A DNA stretch of 45,518 nt, from contig NZ_AUHK01000017.1 of NCBI RefSeq assembly GCF_000423145.1, positions 1 through 45,518 on the forward strand. Reading direction: 5' to 3'. Shown here piece after piece: positions 36,044-44,118 of this stretch. Made by a program: the position numbers and the translations under genes. The notes beneath the pieces were generated by a model. That model had not been told where the DNA came from, did no database searches, and worked only from the letters and a program-made list of their open reading frames with translations. This stretch comes from Helcococcus sueciensis DSM 17243 (GTDB lineage Bacteria; Bacillota; Clostridia; Tissierellales; Peptoniphilaceae). Within the stretch, counting starts at the first letter, position 1; each line of letters opens with the position of its first letter.

Positions 36044-36640
36044 TTAACTCCTTTCATCATCTTTTTTCATTACATTTGTAAAATAAGTCTCTACCATTTC
36101 AGTTAGATATATCTTATTTTTTGTAAAATTCTCACGTGCATTCAAAATTTCGCAAGCTATCAATCCAGAATTTATAATATTAATCATAAATTCAAATGTA
36201 TCATCAGAAGGTAACTCGTTAAACAAAGTAGAAAACAATTCTTTAAATACTTGTATGGACTCTTTTTTTATTTTCATATATAGTTCTTTCAGATCATCAT
36301 TTTCTTTTAACTCACATAAAAACATAACATAAAGCTTTACATAATCATTATCTGCAAGTATCTTGTCTATAATCATTCTTGAAAACAACTGTGGACTTAA
36401 TATTAATCCTTCATCATAACTTGATTTTTGAATAATATCTTTTCTATTTAAATTACCTTCCATCATAATGTCGTATAAGATTTCATGCGTAGAACCATAA
36501 TGATGATACAAGCCACCTCTAGAAAGCCCAGTAGCTTCCATAATGTCATTCATAACTGTATTTCTAAATCCCTTATCCAAAAAGACTTTAATAGCTGCTT
36601 GTCTAATCTGCTTTTTTCTTTCATCAGCTTCCATTTTCAT
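36044..36640 (-). CDS. TetR-family regulator of the ABC pair
   Basis: A 198-residue TetR protein. The N-terminal helix-turn-helix is IRQAAIKVFLDKGFRNTVMNDIMEATGLSRGGLYHHYGSTHEIL; the rest is an all-helical ligand domain. The start is taken as the ATG at 36640, 11 bases after GGAGG; a TTG at 36658 is less likely. Its stop overlaps the ribosome site of half-transporter A, so the three genes form one operon. The 18-bp dyad at 36659-36676 is its likely operator. Confidence 0.85.
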   Translation of the reverse strand: MKMEADERKKQIRQAAIKVFLDKGFRNTVMNDIMEATGLSRGGLYHHYGSTHEILYDIMMEGNLNRKDIIQKSSYDEGLILSPQLFSRMIIDKILADNDYVKLYVMFLCELKENDDLKELYMKIKKESIQVFKELFSTLFNELPSDDTFEFMINIINSGLIACEILNARENFTKNKIYLTEMVETYFTNVMKKDDERS

Positions 36641-36651
36641 TTCATAAATAA

Positions 36652-36708
36652 CCTCCAAACCGACACTCTTGCCGGTATTATTGTATCAACTCTGATAATC
36701 ATTGTCAA
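36652..36708 (-). promoter_or_regulatory. Promoter with Fur-type box and TetR dyad
   Basis: On the minus strand TTGACA (36703-36708) and TACAAT (36680-36685) are 17 bases apart. TGACAATGATTATCA (36693-36707) matches the 7-1-7 Fur consensus TGATAAT-N-ATTATCA at 13 of the 14 defined positions and covers the -35. Downstream, ACCGGCA-N4-TGTCGGT (36659-36676) forms a dyad placed like a TetR operator. GGAGG (36652-36656) serves the TetR gene. Confidence 0.75.
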
Positions 36709-36805
36709 TAGCTTCGCTTATACTTCTTTATTAATTTTTTTTAATGCGGTATAATTAATAAAACCTAATAAACGCTTAACGCTTATAACTTTAATAGCAA
36801 GCACA

Positions 36806-36910
36806 GTAAGTGAGTACCCACTTACGAAAAATTGATGAAGCAGAACCTTTATGGACTGCTTCTTTTTTTATCAATTTTACCTTGTTAGGGAGAACCCTAA
36901 GACCCCAATA
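36806..36910 (+). other. Candidate origin of transfer (oriT)
   Basis: Three hairpins lie in 100 bases just before mobC: GTAAGTGAGTACCCACTTAC (36806-36825); a nested stem with AAAATTGAT outside and GAAGCAG/CTGCTTC inside (36827-36880); and TTAGGG-AGAA-CCCTAA (36885-36900) followed by GACCCCAATA. oriT sites of mobilizable elements usually lie upstream of mobC and hold such stems. The nick site cannot be named from sequence alone. Confidence 0.5.
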
Positions 36911-36932
36911 TTTTATAATAAGGAGATATACT

Positions 36933-37274
36933 ATGGATAATAGAAAAAGAAAAAAGCAACTTAAAATATATTTAACAGATGAAGAGAAAAAATTTTTTGA
37001 AAAGAAAATGAAACTTGCTAATTGCAAAACTATGTCCCATTTTCTTAGAAAATGTGTATTAGAGAAAGAAATTTATGTAGTAGACCTAGAACCATTTAGA
37101 GATCTCCAATGGCTACTTTCAAATGCAACAAATAATATAAACCAGATTGCAAAAGCTACTAATACAACTGGTGTTATTTACAAGAATGAAATTGAATCTA
37201 TGAATAAGCAGATAGAAAAGTTATCAAGAGAAATATGGCAGATCCATTCCCTACTTCTTAATAAATCAAAATGA
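36933..37274 (+). CDS. mobC: Relaxosome protein MobC
   Basis: A 113-residue accessory protein that helps the relaxase open DNA at oriT. The ribbon-helix-helix-like start RKKQLKIYLTDEEKKFFEKKMKLANCKTMSHFLRKCVLE is followed by the MobC signature LEPFRDLQWLLSNATNNINQIAKATNTTG. AAGGAGATATACT precedes the ATG. Its end overlaps the relaxase start by 4 bases, as is usual. It appears intact. Confidence 0.88.
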   Translation: MDNRKRKKQLKIYLTDEEKKFFEKKMKLANCKTMSHFLRKCVLEKEIYVVDLEPFRDLQWLLSNATNNINQIAKATNTTGVIYKNEIESMNKQIEKLSREIWQIHSLLLNKSK

Positions 37275-38198
37275 AAGTTCTGGTGATTAGTATGGCAATT
37301 ACAAAAATACATCCTATAAAATCAACTCTAAATTTGGCAATAGACTATATAACTAAGAGTGAAAAAACTGATGAAAAAATTTTAGTATCTTCATTTAAAT
37401 GTCACCCATCTACTGCCCATATTCAATTTTTGAAAACTCGAGAAGATAATGATACTAAGGGTACAGTTTTGGCTAGACATTTAATCCAATCTTTTCTACC
37501 AGGAGAGGTTGATCCTATAAAAGCTCACGAAATTGGAATGGAATTATGTAAGAAAATTTTAAAAGAAGATTATGAATTTGTTCTTGCAACTCATATAGAT
37601 AGAGGACATATTTAGCAATTAAAAATAAAGCTAATCCTACTAAAAAGCGTGTAGGAAATGTTATTGATATATCTACAAATTAAAAAGCACAATCTTCTAA
37701 AGGCTATGAAGTTTGGGCAAGAAAACATAATATCAAAACAATGGCTGACTCGATAATTAAGCTTAGAGAACAAGGAATTAACTCTATCACACAACTCGAT
37801 GATCTAATCAAAAAATCTGCTGATGATAGACAAGACTTGTTAGATAAAATAAAGAAAATTGAAACTGAGATGAAGAGTTTATCCCAAGATATGGAAAATA
37901 TAAATACTATAAATAAGTATCGTGAAATCTACAATAACATAAGAAAAATCCTGATGATAAACAATTTGCAGAAGAGTATTATAGTGAACTTTCCGTCTAT
38001 AAAATAGCCGCTAAAGAAATTTTAGAAAACTATAAAAAGCTTCCAAATACAAAAGAAATATTAACCAAACTCGATAAATTGCAAGAAAAAAAGAACACCT
38101 TTATGCAAGAGTATTCTTTAAATAAAGAACAATTTTCTGACCTTGTTCAGTATAGGAAAAACTATGAAAATTATTATGGAAAAGAACTGGATAGGTAA
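37271..38198 (+). pseudogene. Relaxase, internally deleted and frameshifted
   Basis: The N-terminal 113 codons are typical of MobA/MOBP relaxases of Tn1549-like elements (MAITKIHPIKSTLNLAIDYI, then FVLATHIDRGHI), ending at a TAG at 37613. The frame then skips most of the protein and resumes at about 37662 with VIDISTN, a TAA at 37681, KAQSSKGYEVWARKHNIKTMADSIIKLREQG, a frameshift near 37942, and the normal C-terminus LDKLQEKKNTFMQEYS to 38198. The second and third His of the relaxase metal site are in the deleted part, so transfer functions are lost. Confidence 0.88.
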
Positions 38199-38216
38199 CA
38201 TCTTCACTTCTTTCTC

Positions 38217-39038
38217 TTATAAATTTTTACTATTTTCGATTTCTCTAAAAGAATCCCAAAGATATCTAGTCAATGTTATGCTAGCACCTACAGAAAGTTC
38301 TGCATGCTTTTTACTCAAAGCTTTAAAATTCCTTTCTCTTCCATGTCCGCTTCCATAATGATTTCTAAGATCGTTAATTCCGGAAGCAAGTCCATTTAAA
38401 CTCCCTGTAATTTGCTTTACTATTTTGTCTTCAGTTTCGTCAATTATCATGCTTTCATTTGGAATTTTTAAACACCTAAAGGTTTCTTTAACTAATTGTG
38501 TTAATTTTAAGTTATCTTTTTTATTCTCTCCTAAATTATTACAAATTTCCTTACAACAACTTTCAAGTAATTCCTTTGATTTCCCTATTGCTTCTGTGGG
38601 ATTTCTATCCACCATTTCTAGCATTAAATCAATTTGAGAATTAATATATTCAGATGAGAATTTAATTTTCAAAACTTCTGCTTCTGACATAAGATTTGAG
38701 CTATTTGATAATTCTCGATTAATAATATCTTTACACTTAATGTATAGAGATTTGAATGAAGTTCCTCTATTATTTTTTTTATTTTCTTCTATCTCATCAC
38801 TAAAATAAACAGAGTAAAACTCTAAAAGATCTTTATATAGTTTAGCAATTTTATAAGAATCACCCTCGTTTGTAAATTCTCTAAGTGACTTTCCTTTTGA
38901 CAAATGATATTTTTCACATAATCTTATCCCTATACTTTGAAATGTAAACTCATCAAAATCATTCGTAGAAAAATCTAGAACATAGCCACCTCTATTAAAT
39001 AATTCATCAAGATATCCTTTTTCTATATAACTAAGCAT
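38217..39038 (-). CDS. Abortive-infection protein, Abi_C domain
   Basis: A 273-residue protein. The C-terminal half carries the Abi_C (PF14355-type) pattern: NPTEAIGKSKELLESCCKEI near 145 and NDLRNHYGSGHGRE near 225, resembling HEPN-like RNase folds with the RNxxxxxH motif (RNHYGSGH). The N-terminal half is helical, as in AbiJ-like proteins. It is the last gene of a tight run (8 bases after the next gene upstream). It probably acts as the toxic effector on phage infection, by analogy. Confidence 0.8.
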   Translation of the reverse strand: MLSYIEKGYLDELFNRGGYVLDFSTNDFDEFTFQSIGIRLCEKYHLSKGKSLREFTNEGDSYKIAKLYKDLLEFYSVYFSDEIEENKKNNRGTSFKSLYIKCKDIINRELSNSSNLMSEAEVLKIKFSSEYINSQIDLMLEMVDRNPTEAIGKSKELLESCCKEICNNLGENKKDNLKLTQLVKETFRCLKIPNESMIIDETEDKIVKQITGSLNGLASGINDLRNHYGSGHGRERNFKALSKKHAELSVGASITLTRYLWDSFREIENSKNL

Positions 39039-39046
39039 AGTTAAAC

Positions 39047-39850
39047 CTACTTTATAATTCCTAGTAATGAACCTAATTTGTTTATACCTTCAATAAAATC
39101 TGGAAGTGTTGCTATGGAGCCGATCATAAATTTTAACGAATTAAAGCTCGTTTTTAATAGATTTTTATTAGGATTTGCTTTGACTACTTCTCCTTTTATC
39201 AACTCCATATTTCCCATTAAAATACTTCGTTTATCTTCGTCATCTATATTTTCCAATAGGATTTCCAATTTTGATATTTCTTCATCAATTTCATTCTTAT
39301 TTAAGTAATTATTTTGTATTGCATCTATAGATGAATTATCACTAGCTAAATTTACCTGAACACCAGAACTATTTATGTTAATTTCATATTTATTATTGTC
39401 ATCGTAACCCATATCAGTTGCTATATCTTTAATATATTCTTCAATCCCTGAAATAAATGGACAAACCATTCTATTCCCAAAGCTTTGTGCCATATCTTGA
39501 TACTTGTTGCTATTAGCGTAAAACCACCCAAAGTTAATGGTGTTTAAATTATTTTCTAAAATGTATTTAAAAGTAGAGTATAAAAGATACAATCTTCTTC
39601 CAGTATTACTTCCCAAATCTAAACATTGTCTACCATAAGATGAATATACATTATTTATACTTTCCTCTAAATCACCTATATCATATTTGAAACTTTCAAT
39701 ATAATTTTTTATCAAAGATGTCTTATCTACATAATCTATAAATTCTCTTAGGAGGTCGATTTGTTCCCTATAATCTGCATTAATTACATCTGAACCTAAT
39801 CCTCTAAATTTTCTACTGATTTTTCTTAGTTCTTTCTTATTAATCTCCAT
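39047..39850 (-). CDS. Unknown protein in the Abi_C operon
   Basis: A 267-residue protein with no family I recognise. The first 160 residues look helical (MEINKKELRKISRKFRGLGSD..., YGRQCLDLGSNTGRRLYLLYS). A Glu/Lys-rich coiled segment lies near 185-220, and the C-terminus is hydrophobic (FMIGSIATLPDFIEGINKLGSLLGIIK), able to touch a membrane. It overlaps the zinc-ribbon gene by 11 bases upstream and is 8 bases from the Abi_C gene. It could be a sensor or an activator in a defence system; that is inference. Confidence 0.7.
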   Translation of the reverse strand: MEINKKELRKISRKFRGLGSDVINADYREQIDLLREFIDYVDKTSLIKNYIESFKYDIGDLEESINNVYSSYGRQCLDLGSNTGRRLYLLYSTFKYILENNLNTINFGWFYANSNKYQDMAQSFGNRMVCPFISGIEEYIKDIATDMGYDDNNKYEININSSGVQVNLASDNSSIDAIQNNYLNKNEIDEEISKLEILLENIDDEDKRSILMGNMELIKGEVVKANPNKNLLKTSFNSLKFMIGSIATLPDFIEGINKLGSLLGIIK

Positions 39851-40298
39851 CTACAATCTCCCCACAAAAAGGACAATATCCACCCTCAAGTTTTTTTATG
39901 CTACTAATTTTTGCTTTTTTCTTGCAACACTCATAATATTTTTCTTCAAAATCTCCAGTTTTTCGTCCTATAGGTATCTCTGGCTGCTTTTTAATTTTCT
40001 CGGTTTTAATTCTAATTTCTGAGTTTTTGAAACTTTTTTTCATAGTGGCTGAAAATTCATTTAATATATCAGCTACTTTGTTCTCTATCATCCTCTCCGC
40101 TAGATTTATTGTTTCATCATCCAAATAGTCTTGGTGTTTTAAACCACAGTTCGGACACCAAATATCTAAATTTGTGTCATCTTCTATATCATCTACAAGA
40201 AGCATAAATCTCTCTCCACAAGATGGGCACTTTAATAAAACATAACCATCAGAATCCGCTGGAATACTTATTTCTAGCGTTTCAAAATCTTTCATCAT
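39840..40298 (-). CDS. Zinc-ribbon protein in the Abi_C operon
   Basis: A 152-residue soluble protein with two zinc-binding ends: CPSCGERF...CPNCGLKH at residues 24-52 and YECCKKK...YCPFCGE near 125-147. Between lies a helical segment with LAERMIENKVADILNEFSATMKKSF. The double ribbon could bind nucleic acid or protein. It is the first gene of the three-gene run. An AGAGG site precedes the ATG. I recognise no named family. Confidence 0.7.
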   Translation of the reverse strand: MMKDFETLEISIPADSDGYVLLKCPSCGERFMLLVDDIEDDTNLDIWCPNCGLKHQDYLDDETINLAERMIENKVADILNEFSATMKKSFKNSEIRIKTEKIKKQPEIPIGRKTGDFEEKYYECCKKKAKISSIKKLEGGYCPFCGEIVDGD

Positions 40299-40374
40299 TA
40301 ACTACCTCTACTAATTAAATTTTAATAACTTTCTATTATCAAAAGCACATTCTAAATCATATTCAAGATTTATA

Positions 40375-40593
40375 TTAAGATATATCTCTATCATTTCTCC
40401 TATATTCAATAATATCTCCAATATCACATTGAAAATACTCACAAATCTTCCCTAATGTTTCTAAACTTACATTTTCATCTTTTCCCATCTTGGCTATTGT
40501 CTTGGGAGTTGTTGCTATTGCACATTGTAAGTCTGTTTTTTTCATATTTTTATCTATTAATAACTTCCATAATTTATTATATGAAAATCCCAT
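40375..40593 (-). CDS. Small Cro/CI-type HTH regulator
   Basis: A 72-residue protein, essentially one helix-turn-helix domain (FSYNKLWKLLIDKNMKKTDLQCAIATTPKTIAKMGKDENVSLETLGKICEYFQCDIGDIIEY) of the YozG-like type. The start is at 40593, with GGAG 6 bases upstream. It lies 76 bases upstream of the three-gene Abi_C run on the same strand and could regulate it. The same mini-HTH type is often tied to defence and mobile genes. Confidence 0.8.
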   Translation of the reverse strand: MGFSYNKLWKLLIDKNMKKTDLQCAIATTPKTIAKMGKDENVSLETLGKICEYFQCDIGDIIEYRRNDRDIS

Positions 40594-40703
40594 ATCATTC
40601 TCCAATTCTATATTTTATCTTTCTAAAGGTATAGATTAACTACCTAATTATAGCATATAACACAGATTCATTTCAATTATATGATTCACTGCGTTAAACT
40701 GAT

Positions 40704-40733
40704 TAAAAAAATAAGGGCAGTCCGAAGACTACC
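40704..40733 (-). terminator. UUCG-loop terminator after the AbiE operon
   Basis: On the minus strand GGTAGTC-TTCG-GACTGCC (40716-40733) has the extra-stable C(UUCG)G loop and is followed by CTTATTTTTTT. It ends the abiEi/abiEii/98-residue gene unit. Confidence 0.8.
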
Positions 40734-40738
40734 AATGT

Positions 40739-41035
40739 TCACCTCTCTGCACCTTTGCTGTGGTCTTTCTTATTTGATTTAGTTTTATCGTCTGTCTTAA
40801 AGCTTTTTATTTGCCCTAATATGGACTTTTTATCCTTGTCTTGACTCTTTACTTGTTCTTTTGCTTTTAAGAGCTTAGAAGACAAAATACGAACATTTTT
40901 ATGTTCTTTCCCGTTGTTATCAATACTTGTTTTTTCTTGCCCAAATATTTTAACAAAATCTCCTTGTTTTAGGTTCTCTAGATCTTTTGTCTTGTCTATA
41001 ATATTCCAGACAGTGTCTGGAATATTACATCTCAT
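40739..41035 (-). CDS. 98-residue OB-like protein, third gene of the AbiE operon
   Basis: MRCNIPDTVWNIIDKTKDLENLKQGDFVKIFGQEKT, then KEHKNVRILSSKLLKAKEQVKSQ and a Lys/Asp-rich disordered tail. The core LKQGDFVKIFGQ...VRILSSKLLKA looks like a short OB-fold or single-strand-binding fragment of the type found in conjugative elements, but I cannot name a family. It overlaps the abiEii end by 11 bases and is followed by the operon terminator, so it is expressed with the toxin-antitoxin pair. Confidence 0.6.
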   Translation of the reverse strand: MRCNIPDTVWNIIDKTKDLENLKQGDFVKIFGQEKTSIDNNGKEHKNVRILSSKLLKAKEQVKSQDKDKKSILGQIKSFKTDDKTKSNKKDHSKGAER

Positions 41036-41867
41036 TAATTCTATTTGATAAAATTACAACTACACCAAGAACCTTATCAAACTTCAGATCTCCAATATAC
41101 TTATTTTCACTGAGATATACATCCCACAAGGATCTTAGGTATGAATCTTCTTTTATGTCCTCGATTATTTCCTCAGAGTCTTGCATTATCTCATCACTTC
41201 CTCTTTTGTCGGAAGTTCTTTCTATTGCTTCTTTTAAAATTTTATAATCTATCTCATCTTTTTTCAGCTTGTAGAGGGTGTATAGGTCGTAAAAGTCTCT
41301 CATTCGTGTCGTTGCTATATTTCTTCTAATTATGGTTTCATATTTTTCTGCTAAAATTGTTTCTAATGGATATGCCATTATTTTTATAGCGTCTTTGCTA
41401 AAGATACATGGATAGGTGTATTCTATTTCCCTTGGTGTTATTGCATCTCCCGTTGTTAGATCAAGTTTCATTGGGTTTTTAGTTTTTCCAACATTTGCTA
41501 TTAGTGAAATTCTAAAGTTTTCGTACTCATCTTCTTCTCTTATATAAGAGATGTCTTTTATTTCAAATCTTATTCCATCATCTACATTTATATTTATAAT
41601 TTCTTCTACGATTTCTTTTATTTTTTCTTCTTTTAGGGGTATGCCTTTTATGGTTGTGTCCATATCCATAGTTGTTCTATTCTCAATTCCAATTAAGGAA
41701 GATATTAGGAATCCTCCCTTTATTACAAAATTACTTTTGTATTGTGATTTAGAAAGTCTTTCTAAAAATCTTTCAAAGAAATATATTTGCAGAACTTCTT
41801 GGGATTTCAAATTTTTCTTTTTTGCCAGACTTCTTATCTTGCCCTTTATACTCTCGATATTAATCAC
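41025..41867 (-). CDS. abiEii: AbiEii-type nucleotidyltransferase toxin
   Basis: A 280-residue type IV toxin of the AbiEii/AbiGii (DUF1814) family. The nucleotidyltransferase core is FVIKGGFLISSLIGIENRTTMDMDTTIKG near residue 47, with the GG and DxD metal residues. The later conserved piece LETILAEKYETIIRR...RMRDFYDLYTLYKL lies near 170. Members of the fold add nucleotides to tRNA or bind GTP to arrest growth on phage infection. It overlaps the antitoxin gene by 4 bases. It seems full-length and intact. Confidence 0.9.
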   Translation of the reverse strand: MINIESIKGKIRSLAKKKNLKSQEVLQIYFFERFLERLSKSQYKSNFVIKGGFLISSLIGIENRTTMDMDTTIKGIPLKEEKIKEIVEEIININVDDGIRFEIKDISYIREEDEYENFRISLIANVGKTKNPMKLDLTTGDAITPREIEYTYPCIFSKDAIKIMAYPLETILAEKYETIIRRNIATTRMRDFYDLYTLYKLKKDEIDYKILKEAIERTSDKRGSDEIMQDSEEIIEDIKEDSYLRSLWDVYLSENKYIGDLKFDKVLGVVVILSNRINEM

Positions 41868-42451
41868 GATAATACCTCCATATATTTCCTAATTTCATCT
41901 TCTATCTTAAATAGTCTACTGTATTTTATGAGCCGTCTCAGATTTTTATTTGATGATTTAAAGTATCTTTTCATGGCTTCTGTAAAAATCTGCTTATCTA
42001 TTTTTTCCCTATCGATTATGATGTCGCAAATTGTTCTTTCGATATCGTAAACTGGTATGAGATTGCCTTGTGGTGATTTTATTTCTATCTTTCCTAGTTC
42101 GTATAAATCTTTTTTTACATAGTGAACTTGTAGGTCTTCGTACCTCTTTTTGATATGGCTGGCATTATAGCCTTGAGGTACAGATATATGAAATACATTT
42201 GGAGTTCTGTCTGATAGGTCATGAAGGTATAGGGCTGTTTGATGGGAAAATATAATTCGATTACTATTTGATGATATTAAAACAAAATCGTCTATTACTT
42301 TTCCTTTTAATTGATATAGTCCTGGTCTTAATCTTTCTAGTTGTCCGATTTTTGTTAATTCTGATAAATTATGCCTAGTATATCCAAGTTCTTCTGCTTC
42401 TTTGTTGGTAATCACTACATTTTCTTGTATGTAATTTTTTAATGTATCCAT
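41864..42451 (-). CDS. abiEi: AbiEi-type antitoxin and autorepressor
   Basis: A 195-residue antitoxin. The N-terminal winged helix (VVITNKEAEELGYTRHNLSELTKIGQLERLRPGLYQL) binds the operon promoter. The C-terminal domain includes FSHQTALYLHDLSDRTPNVFHISVPQGYN and VYDIERTICDIIIDREKID, as in AbiEi_4-type proteins. An AGGAGG site lies before the ATG. It is coupled to abiEii by a 4-base overlap. A dead paralogue lies at 15563-16060. Confidence 0.92.
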   Translation of the reverse strand: MDTLKNYIQENVVITNKEAEELGYTRHNLSELTKIGQLERLRPGLYQLKGKVIDDFVLISSNSNRIIFSHQTALYLHDLSDRTPNVFHISVPQGYNASHIKKRYEDLQVHYVKKDLYELGKIEIKSPQGNLIPVYDIERTICDIIIDREKIDKQIFTEAMKRYFKSSNKNLRRLIKYSRLFKIEDEIRKYMEVLS

Positions 42452-42475
42452 AGTCCGCCTCCTCTCATTTATGCT

Positions 42476-42535
42476 TTTATTATATGTTATAAAAGCGAAT
42501 ATGTAAAGTTGCTTTTGAGTTTTCCATTTTTTGAA
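42476..42535 (-). promoter_or_regulatory. abiE promoter with AAAAGC repeats
   Basis: On the minus strand TTTACA (42502-42507) and TATAAT (42479-42484) are 17 bases apart. AAAAGC/GCTTTT elements occur three times in alternating orientation around the boxes, giving inverted repeats suited to AbiEi autoregulation. Confidence 0.75.
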
Positions 42536-42565
42536 AAAGGATGTAACGAAACATTACTTCCTTTA

Positions 42566-42598
42566 ATAAAAAAAGAGCAGCCTTTTAAGCTACTCTTG
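42566..42598 (-). terminator. Terminator between rlmD region and abiE
   Basis: AAGAGCAGC (42573-42581) pairs with GCTACTCTT (42589-42597) with one mismatch, followed on the minus strand by a T-rich run. It is the original of the duplicated copy at 16118-16190. Confidence 0.7.
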
Positions 42599-42639
42599 TA
42601 GAAAGTACAAAATGAGTTAATTATATTTTTTGTGTTTCC

Positions 42640-42760
42640 TCATACCAGTTGTAAAACTACTCTTACGTCCATGTAGTTTTTTTGAGTCTTTTTGACGTAT
42701 CCTTCTTCATCTTTATCGAAGACAAAATGCTTATAAAACTGCTTAAAATGCAAGATTTCT
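42640..42760 (-). pseudogene. C-terminal coding scrap
   Basis: The minus strand reads LEILHFKQFYKHFVFDKDEEGYVKKTQKNYMDVRVVLQLV to a stop at 42640 in a frame offset from rlmD and without a start codon of its own. Coding character is clear, but the parent gene is not recognised. Confidence 0.4.
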
Positions 42761-42764
42761 AAAT

Positions 42765-44117
42765 TTACATCTTTTGTATCAACGCTATAGCTTCAACGTG
42801 CGCAGTTTTAGGGAATTGGTCAAAAGCTTCTATCTTTTCGATTTTATATCCATACTCTCTGAATAGTTGTAAGTCTTCAACTTGAGTTACTGGATTACAT
42901 GATATATAAATGATTTTGTTTGCTCCCATTTTTGCAATTTTGGATATAGCTTCTTGATGAATTCCAGCTCTTGGTGGGTCAACAACAACTATGTCTGGAG
43001 ATTGTGTTAATGAATCTATTTCCTTTAATACATCATTTGCTCTAAATTCAACATTTGTGAGATTGTTGATTTCAGCATTTTCTTTAGCTTTTTGAACCGC
43101 TTCTTCAACTATTTCTACTCCTATAACATGTGAAGCTTTTTTTGCAAATATTTGAGAAATAGTTCCTGTTCCGCTATAAAGGTCAAATACTGTTTTACCT
43201 GAAATATTTCCAGCAAATTCTACTGCTCTATTGTAAAGTTTTTCTGCACCTTTTGGATTTGGTTGAAAGAATGAAAATGGACTAATATTGAATTTTAATC
43301 TATTTATTTCTTCTGTTAAATGGTCTTCTCCCCAAATATGATTTATTTTATCAGGAACTATTGCATCTGCAATGGAGTCTGAAATTGTGTGGAAAAATGA
43401 AATTATTCTACCATTTAGATTTAGTTCTAAAGCCTCTTTAATATATTTTTCTAATAAATTATCGGTGATTTCATCACTACTTTTTGTAACCAAGTTTAGC
43501 ATAAATGCATTTTCATAAAATGAATATTTTATTACGAAGAATTTTAAAGATCCTTCTCCCTTAGTTTTATGATATTGTTTTAATCCTTGGTCTCTAAAAA
43601 ACGTCTGTGTAAATTCTCTTATTATGTTGAAATCATCATTTACTATACTTCCACCGTCATAGTCAGCTATTTCATAAAATTTACCTAATTTATGCATACC
43701 TAAAACTAATGGTCCACCTAGATATGAATCTCCAAATGTGTATTCCATTTTATTTCTATATCCATTTATAACTGGAGAGGGATTCAATGGAATTTCTTTT
43801 TCCCAATGTAATTCTTCATAGACTTTATTTACCATCTTTTTTTTGAGTTCTAACTCTGTTTCATATTCTAAATTTTCAAATTTATTCCCACTCATTTCAT
43901 CTGGATTTACTCCATTGTCAAGTGTTTCAAGCGGTGATTTTTTAGTTATTTCTATAAGTTTAGCTTTGTAGTAGTCTCCTTTTAACTTACCTGTACGAAT
44001 GACTACTTCCTGACCTTCAACTCCACCTTTAAATCTATATAGTTTTCCATTTTCCCCTTTTGCAATGGAGTAATTTGGCATAGTGTTTTTTTCAATAATT
44101 ACTTTTTCTATCCCCAT
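42765..44117 (-). CDS. rlmD: 23S rRNA uracil-C5 methyltransferase (RlmD/RumA family)
   Basis: A 450-residue SAM-dependent enzyme. The N-terminal part is TRAM-like; the central recognition region includes YRNKMEYTFGD near residue 120. The SAM site is VFDLYSGTGTISQIFAKKASHVIGVEIVEEAV near 310, then VVDPPRAGIH and the catalytic Cys loop IYISCNP near 405. It methylates a uridine of 23S rRNA (or tRNA, in related TrmA-like enzymes). It starts one base after the stop of the upstream gene and is probably translated with it. Intact. Confidence 0.9.
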   Translation of the reverse strand: MGIEKVIIEKNTMPNYSIAKGENGKLYRFKGGVEGQEVVIRTGKLKGDYYKAKLIEITKKSPLETLDNGVNPDEMSGNKFENLEYETELELKKKMVNKVYEELHWEKEIPLNPSPVINGYRNKMEYTFGDSYLGGPLVLGMHKLGKFYEIADYDGGSIVNDDFNIIREFTQTFFRDQGLKQYHKTKGEGSLKFFVIKYSFYENAFMLNLVTKSSDEITDNLLEKYIKEALELNLNGRIISFFHTISDSIADAIVPDKINHIWGEDHLTEEINRLKFNISPFSFFQPNPKGAEKLYNRAVEFAGNISGKTVFDLYSGTGTISQIFAKKASHVIGVEIVEEAVQKAKENAEINNLTNVEFRANDVLKEIDSLTQSPDIVVVDPPRAGIHQEAISKIAKMGANKIIYISCNPVTQVEDLQLFREYGYKIEKIEAFDQFPKTAHVEAIALIQKM

Positions 44118-44118
44118 A

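Noticed and set aside
37741-38007. Separate 88-codon gene
   Set aside because: It is a middle piece of the broken relaxase, shown by the conserved segment before and after a frameshift.
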